A DNA stretch of 7,101 nucleotides, from NCBI GenBank assembly GCA_905201565.1, contig CAJKOS010000094.1:1-7101 (forward strand), written 5' to 3'. Below the pieces are notes generated by a model. That model saw only the letters and a program-made list of their open reading frames with translations, ran no database searches and had not been told where the DNA came from. Position 1 is the stretch's first letter. Each line of letters begins with the position of its first letter. The stretch is from an uncultured Erysipelotrichaceae bacterium (GTDB lineage: Bacteria; Bacillota_I; Bacilli_A; Erysipelotrichales; Erysipelotrichaceae). A program made the position numbers and the translations under genes. Shown in pieces: positions 1-5,268 of the stretch.

Positions 1-1
1 C

Positions 2-730
2 CTCATCCGCCATTACACACGCGAAGCTGGTGTAAGACAGCTGGAGAGAGTGATTGCTTCCCTTTGCCGCAAGACGGTACTAGCCATTCTCAATGAGGGC
101 AAGAAGAGTGTGACAGTCACAAAGAAGCTCATCAACCAGTGGCTTGGCAAAGAAATGTTTGAATATGGCACAAAGGAAAAGAAGGACCAGATCGGTGTTG
201 TCACAGGTCTTGCCTATACTTCCTTTGGTGGTGATGTACTTTCTGTTGAAGTGAATTACTTTGAAGGCAAGGGTCGTCTTGTGATGACTGGCAAGCTTGG
301 TGATGTGATGAAGGAAAGTGCAGAAATTGCCCTTGACTACATCAAAGCCCATGCCAAGGAATTGAAGATCGATCCAAAGTTCTTCGATACCCACGATATC
401 CATATCCATGTACCGGAAGGTGCAGTACCAAAGGATGGACCTAGTGCTGGTGTGACCATGACAACCGCAATTGTCAGTGCGCTCTCTGCACATCCTGTCC
501 ATTCTGATCTTGCCATGACGGGTGAAGTGACATTGCGTGGCAATGTGCTTCCAATCGGTGGTCTTCGTGAGAAGAGCCTTGCGGCAAATCGTGTCGGTAT
601 CCGCAAGATTCTCATCCCTAAGAGCAATCTCCGCGATCTTGATGATATTCCAGAGGCAGTGCGTGAAAGCATTACCTTTGTACCGGTAGAGAACATGTCC
701 CAGGTGCTCAAGGAAGCACTTGTCCGCTGA
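2..730 (+). CDS. lon: ATP-dependent protease Lon (LonA), C-terminal part; 5' end outside window
   Basis: The reading frame is open from base 2 and ends at TGA 728-730, giving the last 242 residues of a protein usually near 770-800 residues. Lon is a cytosolic AAA+ serine protease that unfolds and degrades misfolded and regulatory proteins. The fragment opens with the family signature YTREAGVRQLER at the end of the AAA+ module and continues through the whole peptidase domain. The catalytic serine lies in KDGPSAGVTM (codon 443-445) and the catalytic lysine in GGLREKSLAANR (codon 572-574). They are 43 residues apart, the same spacing as Ser679/Lys722 in E. coli Lon. The peptidase half therefore looks active. 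The ATPase Walker motifs, start and promoter are not visible. An internal ATG at base 50 is not the start, because the conserved signature lies upstream of it. engB follows after one base, as in the lonA-ysxC pair of Bacillus, so co-transcription is likely. Confidence 0.97.
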   Translation, partial: LIRHYTREAGVRQLERVIASLCRKTVLAILNEGKKSVTVTKKLINQWLGKEMFEYGTKEKKDQIGVVTGLAYTSFGGDVLSVEVNYFEGKGRLVMTGKLGDVMKESAEIALDYIKAHAKELKIDPKFFDTHDIHIHVPEGAVPKDGPSAGVTMTTAIVSALSAHPVHSDLAMTGEVTLRGNVLPIGGLREKSLAANRVGIRKILIPKSNLRDLDDIPEAVRESITFVPVENMSQVLKEALVR

Positions 731-731
731 T

Positions 732-1322
732 ATGCAGTACCATGAGGCAAAGTTTCTGATTTCTGGTGTGCAGCCATCCCAGTGGCCTGACAGCACACTT
801 CCCGAAATCATCTTTGCGGGCAGATCCAATGCCGGCAAGAGTTCTCTGATCAACACCCTTGTCAACCGCAAGAATCTTGCTTTTTCTGGCAAGACTCCGG
901 GTAAGACAAGATTGTTGAACTTCTTTGAGATCGATGGAAAGGTGATCTTCACCGATGCGCCTGGTTATGGTTATGCCAAGAACAACCAGGGCAGTGCCCG
1001 TGAGTTCAGCCGTATCATCGACCCATACTTCCGCTTACGCAAACAGCTCAAGGCGATGGTGCTTGTGGCGGATGGAAGAAGGGTGCCTAATGATGATGAT
1101 ATTGCGATGGTGGAATATGCCAAGGCTAATCATCTTGCCATCATTGTGGCAATGACAAAGACGGATAAACTCACCCGTTCCGAGCAGGTATTAAACCGCA
1201 GGAAAATTGCATCTGTACTCGAGATTTCGGAAAATGTCATCGTTCCGTGTTCTTCTTTGAAGAAGACAGGCATTGAAGAAATCTGGGCAAAGATAGATGA
1301 ACAGATAGCACGCAGTGCATGA
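732..1322 (+). CDS. engB: Ribosome biogenesis GTP-binding protein EngB/YsxC
   Basis: EngB (YsxC, YihA) is a TrmE-Era-type GTPase needed for late assembly of the 50S ribosomal subunit. The 196 residues match the family length. All G motifs are visible: G1 GRSNAGKS (30-37), G2 in TPGKTRLLNFF (Thr59), G3 DAPGYG (75-80), G4 TKTD (142-145) and G5 around Ser174-Ser175. The segment ADGRRVPNDDD (113-123) corresponds to the family's D-x-R...P...D stretch. ATG 732 is chosen because it lines up without gaps from residue 1 with Bacillus YsxC as I recall it (M...SxV..P...P...LPEI.AGRSN). The in-frame TTG at 720 adds four residues and sits only 3 bases from the purine-rich AAGGAAG (710-716). That same site is rather far (15 bases) from ATG 732, so translation probably depends on ribosomes finishing lon one base upstream. 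A terminator follows directly, closing the lon-engB unit. Confidence 0.96.
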   Translation: MQYHEAKFLISGVQPSQWPDSTLPEIIFAGRSNAGKSSLINTLVNRKNLAFSGKTPGKTRLLNFFEIDGKVIFTDAPGYGYAKNNQGSAREFSRIIDPYFRLRKQLKAMVLVADGRRVPNDDDIAMVEYAKANHLAIIVAMTKTDKLTRSEQVLNRRKIASVLEISENVIVPCSSLKKTGIEEIWAKIDEQIARSA

Positions 1323-1348
1323 AGCAGATCGAAAGGTCTGCTTTTTTT
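1323..1348 (+). terminator. Intrinsic terminator after engB
   Basis: The stem AGCAGATC (1323-1330) pairs with GGTCTGCT (1335-1342) in 8 base pairs including one G-U wobble, around a GAAA tetraloop, and runs into seven T (1342-1348). It starts directly after the engB stop codon, so it ends lon-engB transcription and separates it from the next promoter. Confidence 0.9.
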
Positions 1349-1356
1349 GTGTGTAA

Positions 1357-1385
1357 TTGACAAAGCATATATATCATATTATTAA
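1357..1385 (+). promoter_or_regulatory. Sigma-A-type promoter of the HigA-like gene, overlapped by an inverted repeat
   Basis: A perfect -35 box TTGACA (1357-1362) is followed after 17 bases by TATTAA (1380-1385), a 4/6 match to the -10 consensus. A better hexamer, TATTAT (1377-1382), leaves only 14 bases. An imperfect inverted repeat, GCATATATAT (1365-1374) and ATATCTATGC (1385-1394), 9 of 10 matched around a 10-base spacer, covers the spacer and -10 region. An operator for autorepression would be expected there. The promoter is supported by its sequence; the operator role is inference. Confidence 0.65.
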
Positions 1386-1400
1386 TATCTATGCTATCTG

Positions 1401-1410
1401 AAAGAGGTGA
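1401..1410 (+). promoter_or_regulatory. Shine-Dalgarno that fixes the start of the HigA-like gene
   Basis: AAAGAGGTGA matches the full anti-SD complement AAGGAGGTGA at all but one base. It overlaps the in-frame GTG at 1407, so GTG cannot be the start, and it sits correctly for ATG 1413. Confidence 0.7.
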
Positions 1411-1412
1411 AT

Positions 1413-1676
1413 ATGAATAATGATAGACGCTATATTGCCATTCCACCAGGGATGACCATACAGGAACAATTGACTGACAGGGCTATGAATCTGAAAGAAT
1501 TTGTAAACAGAATGGAGATGTCTGAAGAAGAGGTCAACAGCCTCATCAATGGAGAATTGCAGCTTACACGTGATGTGGCGGTGAGACTGGAAGAGTTTCT
1601 TGGAACACCTGCCGGTTTCTGGAATAACCTGGAATCAATTTACAGGGAAAAGATCAGACATATGATTGGCAAATAG
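1413..1676 (+). CDS. Small HigA/VapI-family helix-turn-helix protein without adjacent toxin
   Basis: This 87-residue protein is of the HigA/VapI antidote type, within the XRE (Cro/C1) DNA-binding superfamily. The family pattern is clear: IPPG (10-13) before helix 1, a helix-turn-helix over about residues 16-64 with LINGELQLT (44-52), then the conserved end LGTPAGFWNNLESIYRE (63-79). In HigBA systems such a protein binds the toxin and represses the operon. Here no RelE/HigB-like toxin frame is found on either side: engB ends upstream and murG begins downstream. The FWNNLExIYRE ending also resembles, from memory, the N-terminal domain of longer HTH plus ImmA/IrrE metallopeptidase proteins, so it may be a stand-alone or shortened form. 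The stretch before the recognition helix is acidic (MSEEEVNSL, 36-44), which is unusual for close DNA contact. It has its own promoter and no obvious terminator before murG, so transcripts may continue into the cell-wall genes. Family assignment is firm; the role as a solitary transcription regulator is inference. Confidence 0.85.
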   Translation: MNNDRRYIAIPPGMTIQEQLTDRAMNLKEFVNRMEMSEEEVNSLINGELQLTRDVAVRLEEFLGTPAGFWNNLESIYREKIRHMIGK

Positions 1677-1749
1677 AAAGCATAGTATGTCTTATCGGAT
1701 TACAAATATGTGACATTCTCAAAAACTTGTCTGTCTATATCGTATGATT

Positions 1750-1779
1750 TTGCGTATTTATGTTTCATTGTGGTAAAAT
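1750..1779 (+). promoter_or_regulatory. Probable extended -10 promoter for the murG operon
   Basis: TGG followed by TAAAAT (1771-1779) is an extended -10 element (TGn plus a 5/6 hexamer). A weak -35, TTGCGT (1750-1755, 3/6), lies 18 bases upstream. The predicted start of transcription is near 1786, inside or at the edge of the inverted repeat at 1784-1809. No terminator is seen between the upstream gene and this point. Confidence 0.55.
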
Positions 1780-1783
1780 TTAC

Positions 1784-1809
1784 AATATATGTGCAAATGT
1801 ACATATATT
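1784..1809 (+). repeat. Inverted repeat / hairpin between murG promoter and Shine-Dalgarno
   Basis: AATATATGTGC (1784-1794) and GTACATATATT (1799-1809) form an 11-pair stem with one G-U wobble around the loop AAAT. The right arm ends one base before the murG ribosome binding site GGAGG (1811-1815). It covers the predicted transcription start, so it could be an operator, a 5'-end stabilising hairpin or a control of ribosome access. The structure is visible; the function is not known. Confidence 0.6.
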
Positions 1810-1810
1810 T

Positions 1811-1815
1811 GGAGG
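1811..1815 (+). promoter_or_regulatory. Shine-Dalgarno that fixes the murG start
   Basis: GGAGG lies 7 bases before ATG 1823. This rules out the in-frame ATG at 1760, which would add 21 residues before the conserved MurG N-terminus and would start upstream of the probable promoter -10 box. Confidence 0.85.
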
Positions 1816-1822
1816 CAGTTTT

Positions 1823-2899
1823 ATGAAAGTATTGATCGCTACCGGAGGTACCGGCGGTCATATATATCCGGCACTTGCTCTGGCGGATATCATCCGTAAA
1901 GAGAAAAGTGACTGGGAGATAGTATTCTGGGGTTCCAGCAACCGCATGGAAGCAGAGATGATTCCAGAACGCGGATACCGCTTTTATGGAGCGAAGATGT
2001 CCGGTATGACAAGTGGCATTATTGCCAAGGTGAAATCGCTTGTTTCGCTGATGGAAGCAGAGCGGTATGCAAAGTCTGTATTGCGCAATGAAAAACCTGA
2101 TATCGTTGTGGCATTTGGTAACTATATCAGTGTTCCTGTTGTGCGTGCTGCAAAGAAACTGGGCATTCATATCATGCTACATGAGCAGAATTCTTATGCA
2201 GGCAAGGCAAACCGCTATCTTGCCCGCATGGCAGATGCGGTTGCCATCAGTTATGAAAATAACAAAGAGCAGATGCCTGATGAAATTGACCGTATGCGGC
2301 TGACAGGTAATCCAGAAGCAACCCTTGCCAGTGAAGTTGTCTATGATCCTTCTATCACAGCATCTTATGGCATTGATCCATCAATTCCATTTGTGGTATG
2401 CATGATGGGTTCACTTGGCAGTGAGACGGTATCGAAGGTCATCGATGAAGCATGTGCATTGTTTGATCATGAGTATCAGGTGCTCATCGCTGCCGGCAAG
2501 GCAAATGACTACACCTATACATACAAAAGTGATGCGCATATCCGCATCGTGCCATTTGTGGATGGCAAGCAGATGCTCAAAGGCTGTGCCCTGGCAATTG
2601 TAAGAGCTGGTGCGACAACCCTTGCTGAGCTTACGGCAATTGGTACGGCTGCACTTGTGATACCGAGTCCCCATGTTGCTAACAACCACCAGTATTACAA
2701 TGCGAAAGCACTTGTGGATGAGGGGGCAGCGGTGATGATCGAAGAGAAGGACCTGACAGCAAAGGGTCTTTCGAATGCGGTCAACACGCTGATGAAGGAT
2801 CCTGCAAGGCTAGCGAAGATGCGGAAAAATGCAAAGAAGACCGGCAGGGCTGATGCGGCTTATGCGATGATACGTTGGATTGAGGAGTTATGTGCATGA
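1823..2899 (+). CDS. murG: MurG, UDP-GlcNAc:lipid I N-acetylglucosaminyltransferase
   Basis: MurG transfers GlcNAc from UDP-GlcNAc to lipid I (undecaprenyl-PP-MurNAc-pentapeptide) on the inner face of the membrane, giving lipid II for peptidoglycan. The 358 residues match the usual 350-365. It has the two Rossmann-like lobes of a GT-B glycosyltransferase (family GT28). The N-terminal glycine loop GGTGGHIYPALA covers residues 8-19, HEQNSYAGKANR begins at His120, and TGNPEA closes the lipid-acceptor lobe. The C-terminal lobe carries a third glycine loop reading MGSLGS (195-200). It also has the nucleotide-sugar motif RAGATTLAE (261-269, with the Glu expected to hold the UDP ribose) and HVANNHQYYNA (284-294). 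The third loop differs from the common GGSxGA, with Met and Ser at its ends. A good Shine-Dalgarno precedes the start. The last four bases, ATGA, are shared with murB, so the two are translationally coupled. Confidence 0.97.
   Translation: MKVLIATGGTGGHIYPALALADIIRKEKSDWEIVFWGSSNRMEAEMIPERGYRFYGAKMSGMTSGIIAKVKSLVSLMEAERYAKSVLRNEKPDIVVAFGNYISVPVVRAAKKLGIHIMLHEQNSYAGKANRYLARMADAVAISYENNKEQMPDEIDRMRLTGNPEATLASEVVYDPSITASYGIDPSIPFVVCMMGSLGSETVSKVIDEACALFDHEYQVLIAAGKANDYTYTYKSDAHIRIVPFVDGKQMLKGCALAIVRAGATTLAELTAIGTAALVIPSPHVANNHQYYNAKALVDEGAAVMIEEKDLTAKGLSNAVNTLMKDPARLAKMRKNAKKTGRADAAYAMIRWIEELCA
2882..2887 (+). promoter_or_regulatory. Shine-Dalgarno that fixes the murB start
   Basis: GAGGAG lies 8 bases before ATG 2896 but only 2 bases before the in-frame ATG at 2890, so the later ATG, within the ATGA overlap with murG, is the likely start. 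Confidence 0.75.
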
Positions 2900-3792
2900 A
2901 TGAAGTTTTACAGCAATTGATGGCTTTTGCGCCAGTAGAAACAGACAGATCGTTCAAGGATCTTACAACTTTGCGGATTGGCGGAAAGATCAGATACACA
3001 ATATACCCCAAAGATATCATCGCTCTTGATAGTGTCATTGGCATATTGGAGGCAGCTGCGATGCCTTACAAGATTGTAGGCAAGGGCAGTGATCTGCTTT
3101 GCTCAGATAGGGACTATGATGGTGCAGTCATCAAACTTGACCGCTTTTTCAATGATTCTTATGTGGATGGTGACCGGATGGTCGCAGATGCCGGATGTTC
3201 CATCATCGCCTTATCGATTGAGGCGATGAAAAATGGACTTTCTGGTCTTGAATTCGCTTCGGGTATTCCTGGCACATTAGGTGGTGCATTGTTTATGAAT
3301 GCAGGTGCGTATCGTTCTTCGATGCAGGATGTTGTCGAAGAGGTATGTGTCTATCATGACCGCATTGTGGAATGGATGCCGTTAGAAGCATGTGAATTCT
3401 CGTACCGGACAAGCATCTTTCAGAAACACCCGGACTGGATAATCCTGGCAGCGGTGATGAAGCTCACCCCGGAGAATCCGGAATCGATTTCCGCATTGAT
3501 GGAAAACCGCAGAGAGCGCCGCATGGCTTCCCAGCCATTGGACAAGCCGAGCTGTGGTTCGGTATTCCGCAATCCGGAAAATGAGAATGCATGGGCATTG
3601 ATCGATGGTATCGGCTATCGTGGAAGACAAATCGGTGGAGCCAGGGTTTCTGAGAAACACTGCAACTTCATCCTCAATGTTGGCAATGCCAATGCGGAAG
3701 ATTATATGGAACTTGTCGAAGAAATTCAGGCAAAGGTTTTTGAAAAATATGGCATCAGACTGGAAACGGAGATGGAGAAATTCAACTGGTGA
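2896..3792 (+). CDS. murB: MurB, UDP-N-acetylenolpyruvoylglucosamine reductase (type II)
   Basis: MurB is the cytosolic FAD enzyme that reduces UDP-GlcNAc-enolpyruvate with NADPH to UDP-MurNAc, the second committed step of peptidoglycan precursor synthesis. The 298 residues fit the short type II enzymes of Bacillota. The FAD-binding half shows TTLRIGG (24-30), GKGSDLL (62-68) and SGIPGTLGGALFMNAGAY (122-139). The substrate half has the active-site Tyr-Arg in FSYRTSIF (Arg171), and the proton-donating serine in PSCGSVFRNP (Ser222). GGARVSEKHCNFILN (247-261) and the C-terminal acid in LETEME (Glu290/Glu292) complete the set, so all expected catalytic residues are present. The segment GKGSDLL has Asp where Asn is most common. 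The gene overlaps murG by four bases (ATGA) and its stop TGA shares one base with the ftsQ start (TGATG), which marks a tightly coupled operon. Confidence 0.97.
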   Translation: MNEVLQQLMAFAPVETDRSFKDLTTLRIGGKIRYTIYPKDIIALDSVIGILEAAAMPYKIVGKGSDLLCSDRDYDGAVIKLDRFFNDSYVDGDRMVADAGCSIIALSIEAMKNGLSGLEFASGIPGTLGGALFMNAGAYRSSMQDVVEEVCVYHDRIVEWMPLEACEFSYRTSIFQKHPDWIILAAVMKLTPENPESISALMENRRERRMASQPLDKPSCGSVFRNPENENAWALIDGIGYRGRQIGGARVSEKHCNFILNVGNANAEDYMELVEEIQAKVFEKYGIRLETEMEKFNW

Positions 3793-4826
3793 TGGATAAC
3801 GATTTTGAGACGGAAAATCTGGAAGAGATTTCCTATGACCATGTGGAACGGATTCTCGATAACCGCAGGCGGAGAATGGATGAAAAGCTGTTTCGCTCTC
3901 ATCAAAACAGCATTGCCATCAAGGCGGTGCTTACAGCACTGTGCTGTGTCATCCTCATCTATCTCATCCTGCCCATCAGCCACATCCATACAATCCGCAT
4001 CACGGGTCAGCACTTTCTCACTGATACCTATATCAAAGAGATTGCCGGCATCAGTGAAAGCGACCGCTTTTATCTCACCATTCCATCCATTGTAAAAAGC
4101 AGGCTTGAAAGCAATCCTCTCATCGCTTCTGCTGAAGTGACGATGGCAGATGATCAGACCATATCCATCTCGGTTGTTGAAAATGAGATGATCGGTTACC
4201 GGTATATCGATAAGCCGGAAGTTGTATTGAAGGATGGAAGTGTTGTAGCCCTTGAAAGTGCATATCTTGATCTTGTGGCTATGATACCGCTCATCAAGGG
4301 GTTTGAAGATGAGGAAAAGCTCAATAAGCTTGTTACGGCATTCCAGGATGTCGATCAGGAAGTGATTGAGGATATTGCGGAAATCAGAGAGTATTCGCTT
4401 TCCTATGACCCGGAAACAATCCTTGTATTGATGCGTACGGGTGGTTACTTCATCGGCAGCTATTATTCCATGGCGAATATCAACAGCTACAATGAGGTCT
4501 ATGCTCTGCAGAGTGATAAAAGCCAGTGTCTGTTCAGCCTGGAAGGGCAGGCGAAGATCAGTTCGCAGACCTGTCCATGGAACATTGTCGAAGAGGAATA
4601 CTGGACAGATGCACAGGGAAACTACGTTCTCAATGAAAGCGGAGAGAAGGTTGTCAAACACTACTACAGCGATGCATCGGGCAATGATGCATTGGATAGT
4701 GCAGGAAACAAGATAGCTATTCCGATTGATGAAAAGGGAAATGAAGTCAGGGATGCGGACTTCCTTGCCCATTATGAAGCGGGTTATTATGCGACCGGAA
4801 GCCTTGTAATTCCGGCAGAATCATAA
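3792..4826 (+). CDS. ftsQ: Cell division protein FtsQ/DivIB with a glycine-repeat C-terminal tail
   Basis: FtsQ/DivIB is a bitopic membrane protein of the divisome that bridges FtsL/FtsB(DivIC) and the septal wall synthase. The 344-residue protein has a charged cytoplasmic N-terminus with RRRR (25-28) and one transmembrane helix at about residues 45-62. A POTRA domain follows at about 63-134 (HTIRITGQHFLTDTYIKEI near its start, ending in ISVVENEMIGY), then a beta domain to about 262. Identity rests on this layout and on the position after murB, as in the murG-murB-divIB order of Bacillus. The tail (about 270-344) is unusual. Between residues 273 and 317 it carries five D/N-x-x-G-N/E turns (DAQGN, NESGE, DASGN, DSAGN, DEKGN), then a tyrosine-rich end. 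Two cysteines, 246 and 261, lie in the extracytoplasmic part. ATG 3792 is preferred; GTG 3789 directly before it is possible. The nearest purine-rich site, GGAGAAA (3774-3780), is a little distant, so coupling to murB probably drives initiation. Confidence 0.9.
   Translation: MDNDFETENLEEISYDHVERILDNRRRRMDEKLFRSHQNSIAIKAVLTALCCVILIYLILPISHIHTIRITGQHFLTDTYIKEIAGISESDRFYLTIPSIVKSRLESNPLIASAEVTMADDQTISISVVENEMIGYRYIDKPEVVLKDGSVVALESAYLDLVAMIPLIKGFEDEEKLNKLVTAFQDVDQEVIEDIAEIREYSLSYDPETILVLMRTGGYFIGSYYSMANINSYNEVYALQSDKSQCLFSLEGQAKISSQTCPWNIVEEEYWTDAQGNYVLNESGEKVVKHYYSDASGNDALDSAGNKIAIPIDEKGNEVRDADFLAHYEAGYYATGSLVIPAES
4608..4742 (+). repeat. Degenerate D-x-x-G-N repeat coding region in the ftsQ tail
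   Basis: Codons 273-317 of ftsQ encode five D/N-x-x-G-N/E turns with glycines at residues 276, 284, 297, 305 and 316 (spacing 8, 13, 8, 11). This suggests a roughly 20-residue unit with two turns, present twice, plus a final half unit. The DNA of the two units is still alike at the start (GATGCACAGGGAAAC and GATGCATCGGGCAAT), so local duplication is plausible. Confidence 0.55.
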
Positions 4827-4861
4827 GAAAAATCGTTATATTTTCGTAAAATTCTGGAAGT

Positions 4862-4870
4862 TGTTGTAAT
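4862..4870 (+). promoter_or_regulatory. Possible extended -10 promoter for yloU-yloV
   Basis: TGT followed by TGTAAT (4862-4870) is an extended -10 with a 5/6 hexamer, about 25 bases before the yloU start. No convincing -35 box is seen 16-18 bases upstream. The 68-base gap after ftsQ contains no clear terminator, so read-through from murG-murB-ftsQ is an alternative. Confidence 0.3.
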
Positions 4871-4894
4871 ATTAGTACGATAAAGGAGCTAACC

Positions 4895-5254
4895 ATGACA
4901 GTAGAAAAGAAGACGAACTACGGCAGTATTCTTGTATCAGAAGATGCAGTGGCATCTTTGGCCGGTGGTGTGATCACAGAGAGCTATGGGGTAGTCGGCA
5001 TGGCCAGCAGACAGGTTCTGCGCGATGGCTGGGCAGAACTTCTCAAGAAGGAAAACTATGCTAAGGGGGTTGTCGTCAAGAAGACAGAAAAGGGAATTGA
5101 AGTAGACCTGTATATTATTGTCAGTTTTGGCGTCAAGATTTCTGAGGCGGTAAGAGAAGCACAGAAGAAAGTTAAATATACGTTGGAGAACACATTGTCC
5201 GTTCACATTGCATCCGTGAATGTCTTTGTTCAGGGTGTTCGCGTGATAGGCTGA
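4895..5254 (+). CDS. yloU: Asp23/YloU family envelope-associated protein
   Basis: This 119-residue protein belongs to the Asp23/Gls24 family (Pfam DUF322/Asp23) and is closest in size and context to Bacillus YloU. The family pattern is clear along its whole length: YGSILVSEDAVASLAGGVI (9-27), GVVGMASR (32-39), GIEVDLYIIVSFGVKISE (67-84) and, at the end, VNVFVQGVRVIG. It has no signal peptide or transmembrane segment, so it is cytosolic and can reach the membrane only through a partner. In Staphylococcus, Asp23 is held at the membrane by AmaP and is linked to envelope stress; the exact biochemical role of YloU is not settled. ATG 4895 is well supported by AAAGGAG (4882-4888) 6 bases upstream. 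yloV starts within 15 bases of its stop, the usual yloU-yloV pair of Bacillota, which supports joint transcription. Confidence 0.92.
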   Translation: MTVEKKTNYGSILVSEDAVASLAGGVITESYGVVGMASRQVLRDGWAELLKKENYAKGVVVKKTEKGIEVDLYIIVSFGVKISEAVREAQKKVKYTLENTLSVHIASVNVFVQGVRVIG

Positions 5255-5268
5255 GTGAGGTAATGATG

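Noticed and set aside
720..731. TTG 720 as the engB start
   Set aside because: It overlaps the end of lon by 11 bases, is only 3 bases from the possible Shine-Dalgarno, and adds residues before the point where EngB homologues begin. ATG 732 fits the family N-terminus without gaps.
80..952. Minus-strand open frame of 290 codons opposite lon and engB
   Set aside because: Antisense to two conserved genes and crossing their junction, with no recognisable domain.
1760..1822. ATG 1760 as the murG start
   Set aside because: The extra residues are not part of MurG, the ATG has no suitable ribosome binding site and lies upstream of the probable promoter -10 box. ATG 1823 has GGAGG at 7 bases.
1677..1822. 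Search for a toxin gene (RelE/HigB) next to the HigA-like gene
   Set aside because: No frame of adequate length or with a toxin motif is present in this 146-base gap on either strand, and engB ends just upstream of the HigA-like promoter.
3726..4772. Minus-strand open frame of 348 codons opposite ftsQ
   Set aside because: Antisense to ftsQ almost end to end, with no family motif and no proper ribosome binding site noted. Best explained as a shadow frame.
4840..4852. ATTTTCGTAAAAT as a terminator after ftsQ
   Set aside because: Only 5 A-T pairs around 3 bases and no following T-run. Too weak to end transcription.
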